Part shown: positions 54,321-63,799 of the stretch, in pieces
Layout: every line of letters begins with the position of its first letter
Position numbering within the stretch: the first letter of the stretch is position 1
DNA from: Clostridia bacterium
GTDB lineage: Bacteria > Bacillota > DAOUPZ01
Assembly: GCA_030625885.1 (NCBI GenBank)
Contig: DAOUPZ010000015.1
Span: forward strand, 36,330 to 100,329
Direction of reading: 5' to 3'
Length of the DNA: 64,000 nucleotides
Notes under the pieces: generated by a model
The model's database searches: none
What the model was told of the DNA's origin: nothing
What the model saw: the letters and a program-made list of their open reading frames with translations, nothing else
Made by a program: the position numbers and the translations under genes

Positions 54321-55076
54321 ATGTGGCATAGTATATCCGTGGTTATTCCTGTTTATAACAGCAGAGATTCTTTAGAAGAATTATATGAGCGGCTTTCTAC
54401 TGTATTTAAAAGTATTTGCAATCATTATGAAATCATTTTGGTAGATGATGGCAGCCAAGATAACAGCTATGAAATCATGCAGCGCTTACATCATAAAGAT
54501 CCAAAAGTAAAAATAATCCAATTAAATGGTAATTTTGGCCAGCAAAATGCTTTAATGTGTGGTTTCTATTATGCCTATGGAGATTATGTTGTTACCATTG
54601 ATGACGATCTCCAACACAGGCCTGAAGAAATATATAAAATGATTCAAAAATTGGATGATGGCTATGATGTTGTTTTTGGTATTCCCATTAAAAAACAACA
54701 TTCTTTTTACAGAAATATAGGATCAAAAATGACTGATTATTTATTTAATAAGATATGCTTAAAACCTAAAAATATCAAAGTAAGTAGTTTTAGGGCAATT
54801 AAAAAAAATATAATAGAACAGATCATAAAAGATGAGACTTCTTTTGTGTATATTTCAGCAATCATTTATAAAAACACGCAAAATATTGGTAATGTTCATG
54901 TTAAGCACGATGCTAGGAAATATGGAAAATCAAATTATAACTTTATTAAATTATTCAAGTTATTTACTAAATTGTACATATATTATTCAAACACACTTTT
55001 TTTTAGGGGATTTAAGCGATCATGTCCTCAATTTGAAATAAAAGATAAAGGGTTGAAAAGGAGAAAGACAGGATGA
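54321..55076 (+). CDS. GT2 glycosyltransferase (ArnC/DPMS-like)
   Basis: A 251-residue transferase with SVVIPVYNSRDSLEELYE, the metal site IILVDDGSQDNS and VTIDDDLQHRPEE. Close relatives (ArnC, GtrB, YfdH) transfer a sugar from a nucleotide donor to undecaprenyl phosphate and carry two C-terminal membrane helices. Here the helices are absent, and the chain ends in a basic tail after FKLFTKLYIYYSNTLFF. It may be a naturally soluble form or a truncated gene. It overlaps the ATP-grasp gene by 4 bp. Confidence 0.82.
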   Translation: MWHSISVVIPVYNSRDSLEELYERLSTVFKSICNHYEIILVDDGSQDNSYEIMQRLHHKDPKVKIIQLNGNFGQQNALMCGFYYAYGDYVVTIDDDLQHRPEEIYKMIQKLDDGYDVVFGIPIKKQHSFYRNIGSKMTDYLFNKICLKPKNIKVSSFRAIKKNIIEQIIKDETSFVYISAIIYKNTQNIGNVHVKHDARKYGKSNYNFIKLFKLFTKLYIYYSNTLFFRGFKRSCPQFEIKDKGLKRRKTG

Positions 55077-56302
55077 AATTATTAATCTTAGGTGGAGGCA
55101 ATTGTCAAGTTAATGCTATTTTACGGGCCAAACAAAAAGGACATACGGTCATTGTTTCAGATTACTATGAAGATGCTCAGGGAAAAGCGTTTTGTGATTA
55201 TAAGGCGTTAGTCAGTACATTTGATGTTAACGGCAATATTGAAATTGGCAGGAAGTATAATATTGATGGTATAATGACCATGGGAACAGACCAACCTGTT
55301 TATACGGTTGCAAAAGTTGCTGATGCATTAAGCCTTCCTTACTATATTGATGTACCGACATCCAAGGCAGTTACGAATAAAAAAGTGATGAAAAACATTT
55401 TCAAATCAAATGATATTCCTACAGTTGATTTTGTATTTTTAAAAAAAGGGTTTTCCGATGATGAACTTAAGGATATAAAATTTCCAGTTGTGATTAAACC
55501 ATTGGATAGTCAAGGGCAGCGGGGGATATATAAATTATATTCACCACAAGAAATTAGAGAACATATTGATGATACGTTGAGTTTTTCCAATGAAGACGAA
55601 ATATTAGTAGAAAAATATTATAAGCATGATGAAATTACAGTCAGTGGATGGGTAGAAAATGATAATGTACATATATTGACTGTAACAGATCGCGTTACTT
55701 ATGATCAAGAGGCGCATATTGGTATCTGTATTGCCCATGATTTTCCTTCAAAGCATTTAAAAGATTACTATAATGAAATAACACAAATAACCTATGATAT
55801 TGTTAACCATTTTGGTATTCATAATGGTCCTATATATTTTCAAATGTTAATAGGCTCTGAAGGTATAAAAGTTAATGAAGTTGCGTGCAGATTAGGTGGG
55901 GCTTATGAAGATGAACTGATTCCCCTTGTAACCGGGGTGGATATTTTAGATTTGATGATTGATTTTTCTTTAGGGATAAGTATTGACAACATGCAATTAA
56001 TAAAATACGATTTAGCTTGTAATCAAAAAAAGGCGTCTGTTCAATTGTTCTTTGCTAAGCCCGGCAGAATCAAATCATTAGGTAACATGGATGATTTAAA
56101 AAAATTACCCGGTGTTAGAGAGGCAAAATTTAATTTTAAAATTAATGATGAGATACTAGAAATAACGAATGCGACTCAAAGAGCGGGGCATATGTTGATT
56201 GAAGGAGAAGATGATGAGATATTAAAGACAAATATTAAGAGGGCATATGACGGGTTGGAGATGCATGATATAAATGGATGTAACATGATTATTAAATTTT
56301 AA
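55073..56302 (+). CDS. ATP-grasp ligase
   Basis: A 409-residue ATP-grasp protein. The N-terminal fold has LLILGGGNCQVNAILRAKQKG. The nucleotide part has FPVVIKPLDSQGQRGIYK, EILVEKYYKHDEITVSGW and KVNEVACRLGGAYEDELIP. Such enzymes join a carboxylate to an amine through an acyl phosphate. Its place in an amino-sugar operon suggests N-acylation of the 4-amino sugar by an amino acid or similar, which is inference. Confidence 0.82.
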   Translation: MKLLILGGGNCQVNAILRAKQKGHTVIVSDYYEDAQGKAFCDYKALVSTFDVNGNIEIGRKYNIDGIMTMGTDQPVYTVAKVADALSLPYYIDVPTSKAVTNKKVMKNIFKSNDIPTVDFVFLKKGFSDDELKDIKFPVVIKPLDSQGQRGIYKLYSPQEIREHIDDTLSFSNEDEILVEKYYKHDEITVSGWVENDNVHILTVTDRVTYDQEAHIGICIAHDFPSKHLKDYYNEITQITYDIVNHFGIHNGPIYFQMLIGSEGIKVNEVACRLGGAYEDELIPLVTGVDILDLMIDFSLGISIDNMQLIKYDLACNQKKASVQLFFAKPGRIKSLGNMDDLKKLPGVREAKFNFKINDEILEITNATQRAGHMLIEGEDDEILKTNIKRAYDGLEMHDINGCNMIIKF

Positions 56303-56337
56303 TTTATTAAGGGTTTTCAATGAAAGGAGAACGTAAT

Positions 56338-57324
56338 GTGAGAAAGTATTCATCTAAAAAAATCATAAAAATATTATTAACAGGTTTCTTGATTTTTTCA
56401 TTATGTTTGTGTGGTTGTGTTAGTAAAAGTACGGAAAATACCGCAAAATATGAAATAAAAATAGCAGAACAGTATGGTCTAGCCTATGCGCCCATTTCAA
56501 TTATGAAACAAAATAAAATAATGGAAAAAAACTTATTGGGAGTAGAGGTTAGTTGGCAGCAGTTAGGTAATACGGCTGCGATCCGTGAGGCTATGCTTTC
56601 TAATAATTTAGATGTTGGCTTCATGGCCATACCTCCATTTTTGATTGGGTGGGATAAGGGAATGGAATGGAAAATTACGAGTGGTCTATCAGCATCTCCT
56701 ATTGGTTTGATTACGTATAGGGATGACATAGAATCCATTAAGGATTTTTCAGAAGATGATCGCATTGCTTTGCCTCAACCCGGGAGCATTCAACATATTT
56801 TACTGTCTATGGCCTGTGAAAAAGAATTTGGGAATGCCCAAAAATATGATGATATATTGGTTACAATGTCTCACCCGGATGGGATGAATACATTGTTAGC
56901 TAAGAAGGATATTACTGCTCATTTTACTTCTCCGCCTTATATATTTAAGGAATTAGAAAATAAAGGTATGCATCAAATATTAAGTGGGAAAGAATCAATG
57001 GGAAAAGATTTTACCTTTATCGTAGGGGCAACCACTCAAAAGTTTCATGATGCTAACCCCGAAGTTTATCAGGCTTTTGTAAAATCATTAAATGAGGCAA
57101 TAGATTTTATTCAAAATAATCCTGAAGAAGCGGCAAAAATATTGGCATCTGTGTATGATTTACCAGAAGAAGAAGTATTAAATTATATATCTCAAATAAC
57201 GTATGAGAATAAGGTAAGAGGATTAAAGGAATTTGCAGCTTTTTTAAGTAGAAATAATTATATTTCCAAAGATGTTAGTGATTTAAATGATATTTTATGG
57301 GAAGATGTGGATTATGTTAAATGA
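56338..57324 (+). CDS. ABC transporter substrate-binding lipoprotein (SsuA/NMT1-like)
   Basis: A 328-residue lipoprotein with lipobox LCLCGC near residue 25, then an SsuA/ThiY-like binding domain (EQYGLAYAPISIMKQNK, VSWQQLGNTAAIREAM, VGFMAIPPFLIGWDKG). Ligands of this family are alkanesulfonates, taurine, nitrate or pyrimidine precursors. The GTG at 56338 is correctly spaced from aaaggag. It overlaps the permease gene. A sulfonate ligand would fit the sulfur genes upstream. Confidence 0.85.
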   Translation: MRKYSSKKIIKILLTGFLIFSLCLCGCVSKSTENTAKYEIKIAEQYGLAYAPISIMKQNKIMEKNLLGVEVSWQQLGNTAAIREAMLSNNLDVGFMAIPPFLIGWDKGMEWKITSGLSASPIGLITYRDDIESIKDFSEDDRIALPQPGSIQHILLSMACEKEFGNAQKYDDILVTMSHPDGMNTLLAKKDITAHFTSPPYIFKELENKGMHQILSGKESMGKDFTFIVGATTQKFHDANPEVYQAFVKSLNEAIDFIQNNPEEAAKILASVYDLPEEEVLNYISQITYENKVRGLKEFAAFLSRNNYISKDVSDLNDILWEDVDYVK

Positions 57325-58090
57325 TCATAAATATATTCAACGTACTTTCTGGATTATTGTATTTATGATCATATGGGAAAGTATAGCGTTAAGTGGTATT
57401 TTTTCACCATTATTGGTTCCGTCTATTCAAACTATATTATATTCGTTGTATTTGTCTATTATTGATGGTGGTATCATCGCTCAAACATTATATTCATTAA
57501 ATTTAATATTAAGAGGCTTAGCGGTCGGTTTGATTATTGCTGTTGTTTTATCGTCACTTTCAATGATATTTAAAACATTTGAAGGGTTAGTTGAAACATT
57601 AATAACGATTGCTCATCCTCTTCCTGGAATTGCACTGCTTCCTTTAATTATTATCTGGTTTGGAGCGGGAACGAATGCTATTATTTTCATTATTGTGCAT
57701 TCTGTTGTTTGGCCCATGATTCTTAATTTATTAACAGGTTTTAGATCTATTCCTAATATATACAAGCAAGTGGGACAAACTTATGGTCTCAATCCTTTTG
57801 AAATTGTGGCCTATATTATGGTCCCTGCTTCTTTTCCATACTTTCTTGCAGGAATAAAAATTGGATGGGCAAGAGCATGGAGAGCGCTCATCAGTGCTGA
57901 AATGGTTTTTGGAGCAGCTGGTGGCGGTGGAGGGTTAGGTTGGTTTATTTTTAAGAAAAGAGTATTCATGGATAATCCAGGAATATTTGCCGGATTAATT
58001 GTTATTGTATTAATTGGGATATTGGTAGAAGATTTTATTTTTAATAAGTTTGAAGAGATGACAGTTAAAAAATGGGGTATGACCATATGA
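57314..58090 (+). CDS. ABC transporter permease (SsuC/TauC-like)
   Basis: A 258-residue protein with about six helices. The EAA loop is LLTGFRSIPNIYKQVGQTYG with GLNPFEIVAYIMVPAS; GWARAWRALISAEMVFGAAG is typical of the SsuC group. It is joined to the binding-protein gene by overlap. No ATPase gene follows: the next gene is on the minus strand. The complex must borrow an ATPase or be incomplete. Confidence 0.86.
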   Translation: MLNDHKYIQRTFWIIVFMIIWESIALSGIFSPLLVPSIQTILYSLYLSIIDGGIIAQTLYSLNLILRGLAVGLIIAVVLSSLSMIFKTFEGLVETLITIAHPLPGIALLPLIIIWFGAGTNAIIFIIVHSVVWPMILNLLTGFRSIPNIYKQVGQTYGLNPFEIVAYIMVPASFPYFLAGIKIGWARAWRALISAEMVFGAAGGGGGLGWFIFKKRVFMDNPGIFAGLIVIVLIGILVEDFIFNKFEEMTVKKWGMTI

Positions 58091-58095
58091 ATCTG

Positions 58096-58133
58096 TTAAA
58101 TAAAGGCATAACATTTGTTATGCCTTTATTTAA
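58096..58133. terminator. Bidirectional terminator
   Basis: TTAAATAAAGGCATAACA with TGTTATGCCTTTATTTAA, perfect 18-bp arms, between the convergent permease and GT39 genes. Confidence 0.85.
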
Positions 58134-59704
58134 TCTTGTACTTTATATATTTTGATATTCCAATCTTTTTTATTAATATATTTTGCAATGGTTATGCCAT
58201 ATGTTTTATTGTTAAATTCTTTAATTAACTCACAATGGTTATGGAAAAAGTGTTGCATATCATTATAGTAATAGGATACATTTCCATACAGACCATTTCT
58301 CCGGGGGCTGGCACGATATATCAGATCCATTTCAACTGGATAAATGATATATTGAATTTGATATTTATGAATATATTCTTCAAAGCTTATTCCTTTTTCC
58401 TTCAAAAAAGCTAAGTTTCGATAATCATGTAATGTTCCATTATTAAAGTAAAACTCACAATTTAAGTTGGCTAAAACGGTATCATCTTGCTGCACAACCT
58501 GAGATATTTGATTTAAATAATGATTGTAATTATTATCAAGATAAGGCAAAGCGTTATATAGGGTATTGCTTATGAGTATTAAACTTAAGATCGCAATGAT
58601 TGCCTGTCGATATACGTTTTTTAGATCAATTATAAGGTTAATGACCAGAATGTAGAAAAGTGGAAATTGAAAAACGATACTGGTTTGATTGTATCTGCCA
58701 ATTAAAATGGTTCCCATGTTGATTGCTATAATAGATAATAGAATGGGTATGTACTTATCCTTCATATATTGATCTTTTTTTATAATTAATTTAAATAGGG
58801 CTGCCAGCCATGCAAACCCAAACAGAAAAAACTGGAATTTAATATTAGGAAGATAATAAGTGCCGCTGTATAACTGATGATATAAATTAAAATAAAATTC
58901 TTTTATCGGAGTTAATTTAGAGGAAACTGGATGAAATACACCGAATTGCTCACCATATTTTGAATAATTATAAAAGAAATGAGGATCTAAATATAAACTT
59001 AATGCTACAAAGCAAGATGCCATGGCAGATAATGTTAATCCGTAAACCATGATGTTTATGATCTTCAATTTTTTAGTGAATAAGATGTGGTATAAGTAGA
59101 TCAGCATAAAAGGGAGAGAGATTATAAAACTATTAGGGTGAATACCGATACTCAATCCAATAACGACCCCTAAAATAATATCATGCTTTATTTCATGTGA
59201 ATTAGAAGTTTTATAGAAAAAATATAACGCAAAAATAAATACAAAAAGGATAATAATTTCTTGTCTTGCAAAGTGTGATGCATATATGTATTGGACATCA
59301 AGACTTAAAAGGAGGGAGGCGGTAAAAGCCATTCTTTCAGATTGAAATATTGTTTTGCATAATTTATAGAAAAAATATAGGGTTAGCATAGCAAATATTA
59401 AAGAAGCGAGGCGAATACTAAATATTTTATAACCAAATATTTTTATGAATATGATTTGAATGGTATGGAAGAAGATTTTTATAGCGTGGGGATTTCTATC
59501 AAATAGGTCAAAAAATGTTTCAGTTACCGAATAACTGCCATTATCTGCAATATTTCTGGATAATCCGCTTAGCCAAGGTTCATCTGAATGGACAAAGGGG
59601 AATCGAGTTAGAACCATTAAGTTTATGATAAAATAAATGCTCCAAAAGATAAACATGGTCCTATTTTTAATAAATGACTTTTTAAACTTAATCAATTTAT
59701 ACAC
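58130..59704 (-). CDS. GT39/ArnT-like membrane glycosyltransferase
   Basis: A 524-residue membrane enzyme with about eleven or twelve helices. The first outside loop has RFPFVHSDEPWLSG, with the acidic pair expected of GT-C transferases, and YASHFARQEIIILFVF and SIGIHPNSFIISLPFMLIY follow. Such enzymes move a sugar from a polyprenyl phosphate to a protein or lipid outside the membrane. It is a plausible partner of the GT2 protein. It is transcribed on its own against the island. Confidence 0.8.
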   Translation of the reverse strand: MYKLIKFKKSFIKNRTMFIFWSIYFIINLMVLTRFPFVHSDEPWLSGLSRNIADNGSYSVTETFFDLFDRNPHAIKIFFHTIQIIFIKIFGYKIFSIRLASLIFAMLTLYFFYKLCKTIFQSERMAFTASLLLSLDVQYIYASHFARQEIIILFVFIFALYFFYKTSNSHEIKHDIILGVVIGLSIGIHPNSFIISLPFMLIYLYHILFTKKLKIINIMVYGLTLSAMASCFVALSLYLDPHFFYNYSKYGEQFGVFHPVSSKLTPIKEFYFNLYHQLYSGTYYLPNIKFQFFLFGFAWLAALFKLIIKKDQYMKDKYIPILLSIIAINMGTILIGRYNQTSIVFQFPLFYILVINLIIDLKNVYRQAIIAILSLILISNTLYNALPYLDNNYNHYLNQISQVVQQDDTVLANLNCEFYFNNGTLHDYRNLAFLKEKGISFEEYIHKYQIQYIIYPVEMDLIYRASPRRNGLYGNVSYYYNDMQHFFHNHCELIKEFNNKTYGITIAKYINKKDWNIKIYKVQD

Positions 59705-59851
59705 CTCAATAACTGTTAGAATGATTTATAAATTATATCATTTTTTGCAATGAAATTATATAAAAAAAGAAAATTGAAATGGATATTATATTCATGACGA
59801 TATCGTGAAATAAATTTCATTATAAACTAATTAATGGTAGGTGAAGATACG

Positions 59852-60859
59852 ATGATTATTTTAGTAACTGGAGGCGCTGGATTTATTGGAAGTAACTTTA
59901 TTAAATATATGCTGGATAAATATCAGGAATACAAAATTGTAAACCTTGATGCGATCACATATGCAGGGAACTTGGAAAACCTTAAGGATATCGAAAAAAA
60001 CTCAAATTACACGTTCCTTCGAGGTGATATTTGTGATAGAGAGTTAGTGAATGATATTGTCTCACATGATATTGAGTATGTCATTAATTTTGCGGCTGAA
60101 AGTCATGTTGATCGTAGTATTACAGAGCCTGATGTTTTCATAAAGACAAATGTTATGGGGACACAAGTCTTGCTGGAGGCAAGTCGAAAATATGCAGTTA
60201 AGAAATATATTCAGGTTTCTACAGATGAAGTTTATGGTTCTTTAGGCCAAAGTGGGTATTTTACTGAAGAAACGTCTTTAGCGCCTAATAGTCCTTATTC
60301 AGCCAGCAAGGCTTCTGCTGATTTATTGGTTCGGGCCTATCATAAAACATTTGAATTACCAGTAAATATTACGCGTTGCTCTAATAATTATGGGCCTTAC
60401 CAATTTCCTGAAAAGTTAATTCCACTTATGATAAGCAATGCTTTGCAAAATAAAAAATTACCTGTTTATGGAGATGGTATGAATATTCGGGATTGGTTAT
60501 ATGTAGAGGATCATTGTAGAGCAATTGATGTTGTGTTACATCGTGGTACAGTGGGTGAAATATATAATATAGGTGGTAATAATGAAAAAGCAAATATTGA
60601 AATCATAAAATTTCTTTTAGAATATTTAAGTAAACCACAATCGCTCATTAAATATGTAAAAGATCGTCTGGGACATGATAAGCGATATGCCATTGATTCA
60701 AATAAGATAAAAAATGAATTAGGGTGGGAACCTTTGTATTCATTTGATAAGGGAATAGAAAAAGCAATCCAATGGTATTTGGAGCATCAAGAATGGTGGG
60801 AAAAAATAAAATCAGGAGAATATAAGGAATATTATGACAAAATGTATGCTAATAGATAG
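59852..60859 (+). CDS. rfbB: dTDP-glucose 4,6-dehydratase
   Basis: A 335-residue NAD-dependent short-chain dehydrogenase. The NAD loop is VTGGAGFIGSNFIKYML, the catalytic set STDEVYG and YSASKASADLL includes the tyrosine-lysine pair, and NNYGPYQFPEKLIPLMI is characteristic. It makes dTDP-4-keto-6-deoxyglucose, the substrate the DegT enzyme would aminate. No rfbC or rfbD is present, so rhamnose is not the product here. ATG at 59852 follows taggtgaag. Confidence 0.94.
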   Translation: MIILVTGGAGFIGSNFIKYMLDKYQEYKIVNLDAITYAGNLENLKDIEKNSNYTFLRGDICDRELVNDIVSHDIEYVINFAAESHVDRSITEPDVFIKTNVMGTQVLLEASRKYAVKKYIQVSTDEVYGSLGQSGYFTEETSLAPNSPYSASKASADLLVRAYHKTFELPVNITRCSNNYGPYQFPEKLIPLMISNALQNKKLPVYGDGMNIRDWLYVEDHCRAIDVVLHRGTVGEIYNIGGNNEKANIEIIKFLLEYLSKPQSLIKYVKDRLGHDKRYAIDSNKIKNELGWEPLYSFDKGIEKAIQWYLEHQEWWEKIKSGEYKEYYDKMYANR

Positions 60860-60919
60860 TAAAAATGACCGAAATTTTCCTTCATCTACAATTATTGTAT
60901 ATTTTTTATGCTTTTTTGC

Positions 60920-60944
60920 AGGAAAAAAAATACAAGAAGAGAAT
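60920..60944 (+). promoter_or_regulatory. Sigma-H-like promoter of spo0A
   Basis: GCAGGAAAA then, 11 bp after, AGAGAAT fits the sigma-H pattern RnAGGAwWW-N11-12-RnnGAAT. It lies about 40 bp before the spo0A start. spo0A is sigma-H driven in model species. Confidence 0.6.
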
Positions 60945-60985
60945 AATATAATATTATTGGGGATTAAAGTAAGGAGGAGAATTAA

Positions 60986-61777
60986 ATGGATAAAGATAAA
61001 ATTAAAGTATTAGTTGCAGATGATAATAAGGAATTTTCTGATATTTTAGCTGAACATCTATCAATGCAAGATGATATTGAATTAGTTGGGATCGTTCATA
61101 ATGGCTTAGATGCATTAGAGATGATTCAGAAAGAAGAACTGGATGTTATATTACTTGATATCATTATGCCTCATTTGGACGGTGTTGGTGTATTAGAAAA
61201 GCTATCCAAAGTGGAATTGGATGTTCGACCTAAGATTGTCATGCTAACAGCCTTTGGCCAGGATGCGATTACCAAAAGAACGATGGACTTAGGTGCAGAC
61301 TATTATATTCTTAAACCTTTTAGCATGGATATACTGGTAAAACGAATTCGTGAAATTGTTGAAAGACCGCAACGTGTTATTTCTAAAATTAATACAATCG
61401 ATTCAGATATTCCGCCACGCAGTAAGAATCTAGGTGCAGAAATTACGAAGATTATCCATCAAATTGGGATACCAGCACATATTAAAGGCTATCTCTATCT
61501 GAGGGAAGCAATTACAATGGTAACTAAGAATATAGATTTGTTAGGAGCGATTACAAAAGAACTTTATCCTTTAATTGCGGAAAAATATAAAACAACACCT
61601 AGTCGTGTAGAACGAGCCATTCGTCATGCGATTGAAGTGGCGTGGAATCGTGGTAATTTAGATTTGCTAAATAAATTATTTGGTTATACCATTGATTTAG
61701 ATAAAGGTAAACCAACAAATTCTGAATTTATTGCTATGATTAGTGATAAGCTGCGTATGGATAGTAAGATCAGCTAA
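60986..61777 (+). CDS. spo0A: Sporulation master regulator Spo0A
   Basis: A 263-residue response regulator. The receiver domain has D12-D13 and phosphoacceptor D58 (VILLDIIMP), with TAFGQ and YILKPFS. The C-terminal DNA-binding domain includes [20 protein letters not shown] and [19 protein letters not shown], the Spo0A signature. A strong aaggagg precedes ATG. It normally follows spoIVB immediately; here a 16-kb island lies between. Confidence 0.97.
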   Translation: MDKDKIKVLVADDNKEFSDILAEHLSMQDDIELVGIVHNGLDALEMIQKEELDVILLDIIMPHLDGVGVLEKLSKVELDVRPKIVMLTAFGQDAITKRTMDLGADYYILKPFSMDILVKRIREIVERPQRVISKINTIDSDIPPRSKNLGAEITKIIHQIGIPAHIKGYLYLREAITMVTKNIDLLGAITKELYPLIAEKYKTTPSRVERAIRHAIEVAWNRGNLDLLNKLFGYTIDLDKGKPTNSEFIAMISDKLRMDSKIS

Positions 61778-61808
61778 AATGACCCAATATATACTTATCA
61801 AATCATTA

Positions 61809-61858
61809 AACTGCCTATTGATTAGAAGTTATTCTAATCAATAGGCAGTTGTTTTTTT
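61809..61858. terminator. Terminator after spo0A
   Basis: AACTGCCTATTGATTAGAA and its complement form a perfect 19-bp stem with a GTTA loop, then GTTTTTTT. Confidence 0.92.
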
Positions 61859-62091
61859 GGTTCGATGTTAAGCATCCAAAATCTGCGGTGTTTTCTTATC
61901 TCATTTTTAAGCATAAAAATTGGTAAATATTTATTAATTAATGCATAATCTAACAGCATGATTAATATATTGATGAATGTGAAGGTAATAAAAAATTATC
62001 AAAAGTATGACAGTTAGAATAGATATTTCAAAAAGTTTTATGCCTGGGCAAAATGTTTTTTTAATTGCCTATAGGTCTTACATATTGTTTT

Positions 62092-62179
62092 AAGGAGGTG
62101 GTGGCGGGGAGCGGCGTAAGTTTTTGAAAGAAGCTGGGGTAAAGTAGAGGATTTTAAAAAACAAAGGGGGATTTTTATT
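62092..62179 (+). promoter_or_regulatory. Conserved 88-nt leader of aminotransferase, copy 1
   Basis: AAGGAGGTGGT opens an 88-nt leader that ends ACAAAGGGGGATTTTTATT before the start. The same layout precedes the second copy at 63713. The strong first ribosome-like site is 80 bases too early for the gene and could open only a very short peptide (GTG GTG GCG...TGA). No gene was found in 61859-62179. Confidence 0.45.
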
Positions 62180-63412
62180 ATGCAATTAAAAGATGTTAAT
62201 TTAACAAAAGAACAAATTGTGGAATATACTGAGAAATACATGATTGAAACGTATCCACGGATGCCTTTTGTAGCTGTAAAAGCTAAAGACATGTATATTT
62301 ATGATTCAGAAGGTAATGCATACTTAGATTTCTATGGTGGTATTGCAGTTAACAATGCTGGTAACTGTAACGAAAAAGTTGTTGCTACACTTCAAGCGCA
62401 AGTGGGTCAAATTATGCATACTTTCAACTATCCATACTCCATTCCTCAAGCTGTTTTATCTAAATTACTTGTTGAGCAAACAGGCCAAGGTAAATTAACA
62501 AAATGCTTCTATCAATCATCCGGTTCTGAAGCAAACGAGGCAGCTATCAAATTAGCTCGTAAATGGTCAACTGACAAATATGGACCCAATCGTTTTTATG
62601 GTTTAACTGCGTTAAAAGGCTTCCATGGCCGTACTTATGGTGCTGCTTCCGCTACGGGACAACCAGAAAGTGTTATTCAAGTTGGTTTCAAACCAATGCT
62701 GGAAGGATTCAAATATATTGAGTACAACAACTTAAAAGCTTGGGAAGATGCAATTGATGAAAACACTGCTTTCATAATGGTCGAACCTGTACAAGGTGAA
62801 GGCGGTGTTAGACCTGGTACTCAGGAATTTATCCAAGGTTTAAGAGACTTAGCTGACAAACATGACTTGGCATTAATCTTTGACGAAGTACAAACTGGTG
62901 CTGGTCGTACAGGTACTTTCTGGGCATGGCAAGGTTTTGGCGTAGCCCCTGATATTATGTCCTTTGCTAAAGGTACTGGCGGTGGTGTACCATTTGGTGG
63001 TATCCTAGCTAACGATGACAAAGCGGCTGCATTTGGCCCCGGCGCTCATGGTACAACTTACGGTGGAAGCATTATGTGTTGTGCTGCTGCATTAGCTCAA
63101 TGTCAAGAAATTATTGACCGTAAACTTCCTGCAAATGCAGAAAAAGTGGGTGCATACTTCAGAGATAAATTAGCAACATTACCTCATATCAAAGAAGTTA
63201 GAGGTAAAGGTTTATTAGTGGGCGCAGAGTTTGATTTCCCAGGTGCTGCTGCCATTAAGAAAATTGGTATTGCTAACAAATTATTAACAACTGCTATTGG
63301 AACTTCCATTATTCGTATGGTACCGCCATTGATTGTAACTGAAGCTGATTGCGACAAAGCATTTGATATCTTAAAAGCTGCTGTTGAAGAAGCCTATAAA
63401 CAAACAAAATAA
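62180..63412 (+). CDS. Class III PLP aminotransferase
   Basis: A 410-residue fold-type I aminotransferase of the acetylornithine/GABA/alanine-glyoxylate group. YQSSGSEANEAAIKLAR binds the cofactor phosphate, LALIFDEVQTGAGRTG has the cofactor aspartate, and the PLP lysine is K264 in SFAKGTGGGVPFGG. The substrate cannot be settled from sequence; in anaerobes close relatives act on beta-alanine, GABA or alanine with glyoxylate. Ribosome site aaaggggg. A second copy begins 1,620 bp on. Confidence 0.9.
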   Translation: MQLKDVNLTKEQIVEYTEKYMIETYPRMPFVAVKAKDMYIYDSEGNAYLDFYGGIAVNNAGNCNEKVVATLQAQVGQIMHTFNYPYSIPQAVLSKLLVEQTGQGKLTKCFYQSSGSEANEAAIKLARKWSTDKYGPNRFYGLTALKGFHGRTYGAASATGQPESVIQVGFKPMLEGFKYIEYNNLKAWEDAIDENTAFIMVEPVQGEGGVRPGTQEFIQGLRDLADKHDLALIFDEVQTGAGRTGTFWAWQGFGVAPDIMSFAKGTGGGVPFGGILANDDKAAAFGPGAHGTTYGGSIMCCAAALAQCQEIIDRKLPANAEKVGAYFRDKLATLPHIKEVRGKGLLVGAEFDFPGAAAIKKIGIANKLLTTAIGTSIIRMVPPLIVTEADCDKAFDILKAAVEEAYKQTK

Positions 63413-63431
63413 AACAATATCAGATTTGTGC

Positions 63432-63473
63432 GCCAAAGCCTCTTGAGATTTCCCAGGGGCTTTGGCTTTTTTT
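63432..63473 (+). terminator. Terminator between the aminotransferase copies
   Basis: GCCAAAGCC with GGCTTTGGC, inner pairing CTCTTGAGA-like, followed by TTTTTTT. Confidence 0.88.
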
Positions 63474-63712
63474 AATTCAAAAAATAAAATATAAAATTTA
63501 AACTTAATAAATAATTATATTTATCACAAAAAATTTTAGTAAATAAGAAGGAAATTTATTATGGTTGGCGAATAATATCTACATTGGAAAATGGAGGGCG
63601 ATACAATTATTTGATAATGTATTCGTTCTTATTGCGAAAATATTCCATGAATTTCTTCAGCATGGCAGAAGTTGGAACGGATTATCCTATGGGTTTTATA
63701 ATAGATATTTTT

Positions 63713-63799
63713 AAGGAGGTGGTAGCTGACAGGGGTTTAAGTTTTTTTGGAATGTTGGAGTAAAGTTAAGAACTTAAAAAACAAAGGGGGATTTTTATT
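63713..63799 (+). promoter_or_regulatory. Conserved leader of aminotransferase, copy 2
   Basis: AAGGAGGTGGTAGC begins a leader that aligns with 62092-62179 (TTTAAGTTTTT, GGAGTAAAG, then an identical ACAAAGGGGGATTTTTATT). The part at 63474-63712 is not similar to the first copy and holds no gene. Confidence 0.45.

Noticed and set aside
54832..55041. An alternative 69-codon frame at the end of the GT2 gene as a sign of frameshift
   Set aside because: Its sequence does not resemble the missing helices of ArnC-like proteins, so it gives no support for a frameshift.
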